This document shows, piece after piece, positions 6,271-9,865 of a stretch of DNA of 9,865 nt (position 1 is its first letter; every line of letters starts with the position of its first letter). Below the pieces are notes generated by a model. The model worked only from the letters and a program-made list of their open reading frames with translations, ran no database searches and was not told where the DNA came from. The position numbers were made by a program, and so were the translations under genes. The stretch is from CAZVEV01 sp964625865 (lineage in GTDB: Bacteria; Planctomycetota; Phycisphaerae; SM23-33): NCBI GenBank assembly GCA_964625865.1, contig CAZVEV010000232.1:1-9865 (forward strand), in the 5' to 3' direction.

Positions 6271-7950
6271 ATGACTACACACACACGACTGACGGGATGG
6301 CTCATCATGGTTCTGTGCGCATCTCTGACGGGATGCTGCTGCTTTATCGACCCGGGGCCCATCGACCCGACCCCGCTGAACCGATACCAGGACGCCCTGG
6401 TCCGCCACGCGTGGGAGCACCCGCCCAAGACGCAGCCGCTGACGCCGGCCGATCCGAACATCGGGACCCAACTCAACGCGACCAAGACGCAAGACCAGGC
6501 CGGCAGGACGATCTTCAAGGCCAAGCTCACACTGACACAAGCGGTCCGGATGGCCTTGGCGAACAACCTCAATATCCGGGTGGCGGGCTTTGATCCGGAG
6601 ATCTCGCGCGAGGAGATGATCCAGGCGGCGGCGGTCTTCGATGCGATCGTCTTCGCCGGCTGGACCTATGGCGTGCAGGACCAGCGGGAAAACAACGTTT
6701 TCGACAGGACGTCACTGGCCAAGTCGCACACCCTGCAGGCCGGCGTGCGAAAACACCTTACCTCGGGCGCCGACGTGACGGCGACGTACTCGCTTACGCG
6801 CCTGGCGAGCAAATCTCAATTCGTCACCAAGCCGACAACGTACGAGCCCAATCTCACGTTGGAGATCGTCCAACCGCTGCTTCGCGGGGCGGGCTGCGAG
6901 GTCAACCTCGCCGCGCTCCGCGTGGCCAGCATCAATCGCAAGACCAGCGAGCAGGCGTTCCGCCAGACCGTCGAGGCCACGGTGGCCGATGCGGTCGCCG
7001 CCTACTGGGCGCTGTATCTTGCCCAGCGCGAGTTGGCGATTCAGCAGGACCTGCTGACCGACACGCAGGATATCTACGATAAGGTCTGGGCGCGGCGCGA
7101 CCTGGACGCAAGTAAGCTGCACATCCAGCAGGCCGGCGCGGCCGTCCTGCTGCGGAAGGCTATCCGCCTGCGAGCGGCCAAGAACGTCGATGATGTAGCC
7201 GACGCGCTGGCCCAACTGGTGTTCGGCTCGCAGGCGCCGATGCCCGATCGGATCGAGATCGAAATCGAGGCGCCCCGGATCGGCAAGGTGATCTCCGACG
7301 GTGAGGGCCAACTGCTGACCGCCCTGAGAGAGAGCAGCCTGCTCGCCCAGGCGCGCCTGGCGGTACAGGCGGCGGGCATCAACGTCCGGGTGGCGGAGAA
7401 CTCCCTCCTGCCGACGCTGAACCTCCAGGCCTCGGCGACGTGGATGGGACTGGACAAGCTGCCCCGTGTCGGCCACGACCAGATCCTCGATTCAAAGTAC
7501 CTGTCCTATAGCGTGGGGCTGCTGTTCGAGTATGCCTGGGGCAACCGCGACCCCCGCGCCGGGGCCCGCCTGGCGAAGTTCGAACGCCTCCAGGCCATGG
7601 TGAACCTCCAGAACGTCGCCCTCCAGATCACGCGGACCGTCAAGGAACGGATCCGCGAGATCGAGCGCGCCTATGCGGACCTGCAGATTGTCACCAAGGC
7701 GTTGAAGGCCAACGAGGCCCGCCTGGAAGCGATCGAGGCCGAGGAGAAGATCCGCGGCCGCCTGACGCCGGAGTTCCTGCAACTCAAGCTCCAGGCCCTT
7801 GAGTCAGTGGGGTCCTCGCGACGCGATGTCGAGCAGGCCGGCGTGGACTACCAGACCGCACTGGTGCAACTGTGGCAGACGACCGGCACGGTGCTGAAGC
7901 ACTATGGCGTAGCCACCGTCGTCGGCTCCGAGGCCCGGGGCGACGAGTAA
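6271..7950 (+). CDS. TolC-family outer-membrane efflux/secretion lipoprotein
   Basis: The product has 559 residues. The N-terminus is a lipoprotein signal: Arg6, a hydrophobic stretch to residue 18, then lipobox LTGC (19-22) followed by two more cysteines (23-24). After a Pro-rich segment, residues about 85-318 and 345-545 form the two outer-membrane efflux protein repeats. Typical signs are LTLTQAVRMALANNLNIRVA (86-105), the YEPNLTLEIVQPLLRGAG stretch (191-208) at the end of the first beta hairpin, and long Ala/Leu/Gln-rich coiled-coil helices (213-315 and 431-535). Family members form trimeric channels across the outer membrane and periplasm for export with an inner-membrane pump. No pump or adaptor gene lies in the window, so the substrate is unknown. 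The 6271 ATG is preferred because the next in-frame ATG (6307) would remove the charged n-region. A near-perfect promoter ends just before this ATG. Confidence 0.88.
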   Translation: MTTHTRLTGWLIMVLCASLTGCCCFIDPGPIDPTPLNRYQDALVRHAWEHPPKTQPLTPADPNIGTQLNATKTQDQAGRTIFKAKLTLTQAVRMALANNLNIRVAGFDPEISREEMIQAAAVFDAIVFAGWTYGVQDQRENNVFDRTSLAKSHTLQAGVRKHLTSGADVTATYSLTRLASKSQFVTKPTTYEPNLTLEIVQPLLRGAGCEVNLAALRVASINRKTSEQAFRQTVEATVADAVAAYWALYLAQRELAIQQDLLTDTQDIYDKVWARRDLDASKLHIQQAGAAVLLRKAIRLRAAKNVDDVADALAQLVFGSQAPMPDRIEIEIEAPRIGKVISDGEGQLLTALRESSLLAQARLAVQAAGINVRVAENSLLPTLNLQASATWMGLDKLPRVGHDQILDSKYLSYSVGLLFEYAWGNRDPRAGARLAKFERLQAMVNLQNVALQITRTVKERIREIERAYADLQIVTKALKANEARLEAIEAEEKIRGRLTPEFLQLKLQALESVGSSRRDVEQAGVDYQTALVQLWQTTGTVLKHYGVATVVGSEARGDE

Positions 7951-8046
7951 CTCCTGCTTTCCGGTCTCGCCGCCACCTGCGCCCTGCAGCGTCCACGTCG
8001 CCGCCCTTGTGGAACCTGTCAACTTTTTCTTGCATTGCGCCTTTTC

Positions 8047-8068
8047 CGGTGACAGTAGGTTGTCACCG
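8047..8068. promoter_or_regulatory. Palindromic operator candidate ahead of the WYL regulator gene
   Basis: CGGTGACA, a 6-base spacer GTAGGT, and TGTCACCG: a perfect 8-bp inverted repeat ending 35 bases before ATG 8104. A further TGTCA half-site lies at 8017-8021. A dyad of this size next to an HTH regulator gene suggests autoregulation, but it could equally fold as an RNA hairpin in the leader. No convincing -35/-10 pair was found in 7951-8103, the gap between the TolC-family and regulator genes. Confidence 0.45.
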
Positions 8069-8090
8069 CCATGGGCGATGAAGGAAGGAT

Positions 8091-8096
8091 GAAGGA
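8091..8096 (+). promoter_or_regulatory. Ribosome binding site of the WYL regulator gene
   Basis: GAAGGA lies seven bases before ATG 8104. Two in-frame upstream ATGs exist (8071 and 8089). The first has no such site and falls at the edge of the palindrome; the second directly follows AAGGAAGG with no room for spacing. The conserved HTH begins right after 8104. Confidence 0.55.
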
Positions 8097-8103
8097 ACCG
8101 GGA

Positions 8104-9090
8104 ATGAGCATAAGTCGAATCTACAGACTCCTGCGCCTGATCACGCTGCTGCAGACCCGTCGGGACTACACGCCCGACGAACTGGCCAGGGAACTCGAGG
8201 TCTCGCGCCGAACCATCTTCCGCGACCTGAACATGCTCGAGATGGCCCACATCCCGTACTACTTCGACTCCGAGCGGGGAGGCTATCGCATCAGCAAGCA
8301 CTTCTTCCTCCCGCCGATCAACCTGACGATCGCCGAAGCCCTCGCCGTGCTCATGCTGGCCGGACGGCTCCGCGGCGGACACCAACTGCCCCTGATCCGC
8401 CATGGCGCCATGGCGGCGATGAAGGTCGAGTCGGCCCTGCCGACGAGCATCCGCGGGCACGTCGGCAGCGTGATCGACCGCCTGCACCTGACCCTCGCCC
8501 CGGCCTCGCGACACGAGGGGCTCGACGCGATGTTCGACGACCTGACCGGCGCCATCGCCGAAAAACGCATCTGCGAAATGGTCTACATCAGCTTCCACGA
8601 ACAGAAGCAGATCTCGATCACCCTCCGCCCGCTGCACCTGGTGTTCATGTCCAGGGCGTGGTACGTGCTGGCCTACGCTGAGCAGTTCGGCGAGGTCCGC
8701 ACGTTCAAGCTCGGACGCATCCGCAAACTCACCGTCACCGACGAGACGTTCACCGAACCGGCGGGTCTCAGCGTCGAGGACCACTTCGGGCGGGCCTGGC
8801 AGATGATCCCCGAAGGGACGCTCTACGACGTGCACGTCCACTTCGCCCCCAGGGTCGCCGCCAACGTCGCCGAGGTCAACTGGCATGCCTCGCAGCGCGT
8901 CGAGTGGAACGATGACGGCTCGATCGAGTTCCATGCCACCGTCGACGGGCTCGGAGAGATCACGTGGTGGATACTCGGCTATGGCGACCAGGCCCGGGTC
9001 GTCGCCCCGCAGGCCCTGCAGGCCCGCATCGCCAACGCCGCCACGTCGGTGGCCTCCATGTACGACAAGGACACAGGAGGCCGGTCATGA
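8104..9090 (+). CDS. WYL-domain transcriptional regulator (HTH_11-WYL-WCX)
   Basis: The product has 328 residues with the usual architecture of bacterial WYL regulators. Residues 1-62 are a winged helix-turn-helix (IYRLLRLITLLQ, then YTPDELARELEVSRRTIFRDL with the recognition helix at about 33-43, and the wing ending GGYRIS). Residues about 140-215 are the WYL domain, with the motif as WYV at 186-188 and the conserved Arg-rich strands ITLRPLHLV (172-180) and FKLGRIRKL (201-209). Residues about 238-320 match the C-terminal WCX extension. WYL domains bind nucleic acid or small ligands and often control DNA-damage, phage-defence or metabolic genes; no defence gene is present here. It overlaps dtd by ATGA, so the two are made from one mRNA. 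The palindrome upstream may be its own binding site. The ligand and targets cannot be inferred. Confidence 0.9.
   Translation: MSISRIYRLLRLITLLQTRRDYTPDELARELEVSRRTIFRDLNMLEMAHIPYYFDSERGGYRISKHFFLPPINLTIAEALAVLMLAGRLRGGHQLPLIRHGAMAAMKVESALPTSIRGHVGSVIDRLHLTLAPASRHEGLDAMFDDLTGAIAEKRICEMVYISFHEQKQISITLRPLHLVFMSRAWYVLAYAEQFGEVRTFKLGRIRKLTVTDETFTEPAGLSVEDHFGRAWQMIPEGTLYDVHVHFAPRVAANVAEVNWHASQRVEWNDDGSIEFHATVDGLGEITWWILGYGDQARVVAPQALQARIANAATSVASMYDKDTGGRS
9075..9080 (+). promoter_or_regulatory. Ribosome binding site of dtd
   Basis: AGGAGG lies six bases before ATG 9087, inside the last codons of the WYL gene. It is the strongest SD in the window and confirms the start of dtd and the coupling. 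Confidence 0.75.
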
Positions 9091-9581
9091 AGGCCGTCCT
9101 CCAACGCGTCGGACATGCCGAAGTCACCGTCGATGGCACGGTCGCCGGAGACATCGATCACGGTCTGCTGGTCTACGTCGGCGTGGCGGTCGGCGATACC
9201 GCTGCCGAGGCCCGCGCACTGGCCGACAAGATCGCCGCCCTGCGGATCTTCACCGACGAGGCCGACAAGATGAACCTCTCGGTTCGCGACGTCGCCGGCG
9301 GCCTGCTGGTGATACCGAACTTCACCCTGCAGGCCGACGCCCGCAAGGGACGGCGCCCGGCCTTTGTCAACGCCGCGCGACCCGAGCAGGCCCAGCCGCT
9401 TTTCGACGCCGTCGCCGCGCGCCTCGCCGCCCTCGGCTGCTCCGTCCGGACAGGCGTATTCGGGGCGCACATGCACATCGACAGCCGGGCCGACGGACCG
9501 GTGAACATCATCCTCGAGATCCCCTCCGCCGGTGAGGGCGAAAGCGAAAAGGGCCCCGCAAGCGAGGCCCGAGCGCCGTGA
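9087..9581 (+). CDS. dtd: D-aminoacyl-tRNA deacylase
   Basis: The product has 164 residues; the family is usually about 145-152. DTD hydrolyses D-amino acids (and glycine from mischarged tRNA-Ala) off tRNA in the cytoplasm, keeping D-residues out of proteins. Visible landmarks are the N-terminal MKAVLQRV, LLVYVGV (27-33), ADKIAALRIFTDE (46-58), the catalytic segment NFTLQAD (78-84, with T80 as the expected catalytic threonine) and the Gly-cisPro motif GPV (137-139), followed by NIILEI. Two positions differ from the common form: the usual S-Q before FTL is P-N here, and the usual T after GPV is N. The chiral-selective Gly-Pro pair is intact, so activity is likely. Residues about 147-164 are an extra polar tail rich in Glu/Gly/Ala. 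The start overlaps the WYL stop (ATGA) with its own AGGAGG. A tRNA-Tyr gene follows about 200 bases downstream. Confidence 0.93.
   Translation: MKAVLQRVGHAEVTVDGTVAGDIDHGLLVYVGVAVGDTAAEARALADKIAALRIFTDEADKMNLSVRDVAGGLLVIPNFTLQADARKGRRPAFVNAARPEQAQPLFDAVAARLAALGCSVRTGVFGAHMHIDSRADGPVNIILEIPSAGEGESEKGPASEARAP
9547..9570 (-). terminator. Hairpin with T tract on the minus strand, inside the dtd tail
   Basis: GGGCC (9551-9555) pairs with GGCCC (9566-9570), with two inner pairs around a CAAG loop and one mismatch. On the minus strand the stem is followed by TTTT (9550-9547), the layout of a short intrinsic terminator for leftward transcription. On the plus strand there is no T tract. No leftward gene is seen to its right, so its role is unclear. 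Confidence 0.3.
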
Positions 9582-9741
9582 CGTCCGAAAACACATGGCC
9601 CATCGTCGGTGGCGGCATAGAGTTCTCGACCCCAGACCCCGCCGACCGCCGGCGATGGACCATCTTATTCTTACCACATCCCCCCTTGGCCCGCCACGCT
9701 CAGTACGGTGCACGTTTTTTCCATTCCGCCGGCAAACGCCC
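9582..9741. other. Non-coding gap with a long-range stem
   Basis: No gene is seen between dtd and the tRNA promoter. A 13-bp stem (two G·T pairs) joins 9600-9612 (CCATCGTCGGTGG) with 9646-9658 (CCGCCGGCGATGG) around a 33-base loop, starting 18 bases after the dtd stop. It could end or protect the WYL-dtd transcript. A T6 run lies at 9715-9720 but has no stem directly before it. Confidence 0.35.
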
Positions 9742-9770
9742 TTGACGCCCGCGAGCCGATCTCGTACACT
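9742..9770 (+). promoter_or_regulatory. tRNA-Tyr promoter
   Basis: TTGACG (9742-9747; 5 of 6), a 17-base spacer and TACACT (9765-9770; 4 of 6). Transcription would start near 9777, about six bases before the mature tRNA 5' end. Confidence 0.6.
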
Positions 9771-9782
9771 GCTTCGTCCCCT

Positions 9783-9864
9783 GGGAGTGTGCCCGAGTGG
9801 TCAAAGGGATCAGACTGTAAATCTGACGGCGCAGCCTACGTTGGTTCAAATCCAACCGCTCCCA
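9783..9864 (+). tRNA. tRNA-Tyr (GTA anticodon)
   Basis: An 82-base class II tRNA. Acceptor GGGAGTG (9783-9789) pairs with CGCTCCC (9857-9863) with one G·T pair, and the discriminator is A9864, as expected for Tyr. The D arm is CCC/GGG (9792-9794/9806-9808). The anticodon stem TCAGA/TCTGA (9810-9814/9822-9826) encloses loop CTGTAAA with anticodon GTA at 9817-9819. A long variable arm (9827-9839) follows, then T stem GTTGG/CCAAC (9840-9844/9852-9856). The base after the discriminator is T, so the CCA end is not encoded. The window ends one base later; further tRNA genes may follow. Confidence 0.95.
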
Positions 9865-9865
9865 T

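Noticed and set aside
7804..8934. Antisense open frame across the end of the TolC-family gene and the WYL gene
   Set aside because: It covers the intergenic gap and two well-supported genes on the other strand, with shadow-like composition and no motif.
8104..9090. Phage-defence island marked by the WYL regulator
   Set aside because: WYL regulators often sit in defence loci, but the neighbours here (dtd, tRNA-Tyr and a TolC-family protein) include no defence gene.
9715..9720. Intrinsic terminator at the T6 run
   Set aside because: No stable stem ends directly before the T run; the nearest stem (9600-9658) is 56 bases away.

Overview
The window looks like a stretch of a high-GC planctomycete chromosome, possibly from the Phycisphaerae side of the phylum. 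This is an inference from gene families: an exported protein related to the hydrazine synthase alpha subunit (HzsA), and a large exported protein with an alpha-toroid region and two DUF4159 domains, both typical of Planctomycetota. No rRNA or other taxonomic marker is present, so the class is uncertain. No mobile element, CRISPR array or phage gene is visible.

Layout, left to right. (1) Positions 1-1094, minus strand: the first 364 codons of an HzsA-related secreted protein that runs off the window. (2) 1095-1423: a divergent control region with a perfect C8/G8 hairpin and a good promoter for the rightward gene. (3) 1424-4573, plus: a 1049-residue exported protein with a signal peptide, two zinc ribbons, a Lys-Pro linker, a carbohydrate-binding-like domain, an alpha-toroid region and two DUF4159 domains. 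(4) 4574-4732: a convergent gap with competing hairpins. (5) 4733-6118, minus: phosphomannomutase/phosphoglucomutase. (6) 6119-6270: a short divergent region with a 26-bp inverted repeat built of 7-bp units, flanked and overlapped by two strong promoter candidates. (7) 6271-7950, plus: a TolC-family outer-membrane lipoprotein, probably translated from a leaderless or nearly leaderless mRNA. (8) 8104-9581, plus: a WYL-family transcription regulator translationally coupled (ATGA overlap) to D-aminoacyl-tRNA deacylase (dtd). (9) 9582-9782: non-coding, ending in a tRNA promoter. (10) 9783-9864: tRNA-Tyr(GTA).

How the genes may work together. The left half codes for two large exported proteins, each with a predicted sugar-binding-like beta-sandwich near its N-terminus, transcribed outward from one intergenic region. 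The middle pairs a sugar-phosphate mutase (precursors for GDP-mannose or other surface glycans) with an outer-membrane efflux or secretion channel, back to back across a repeat-containing promoter region. The right half is a regulator plus tRNA proofreading enzyme, followed by the tRNA that gave the proofreading enzyme its original name (D-Tyr-tRNA(Tyr) deacylase). Most of the window is ordinary core and envelope biology. The least explained items are the heptad inverted repeat at 6182-6246 and the domain architecture of the 1424-4573 protein.
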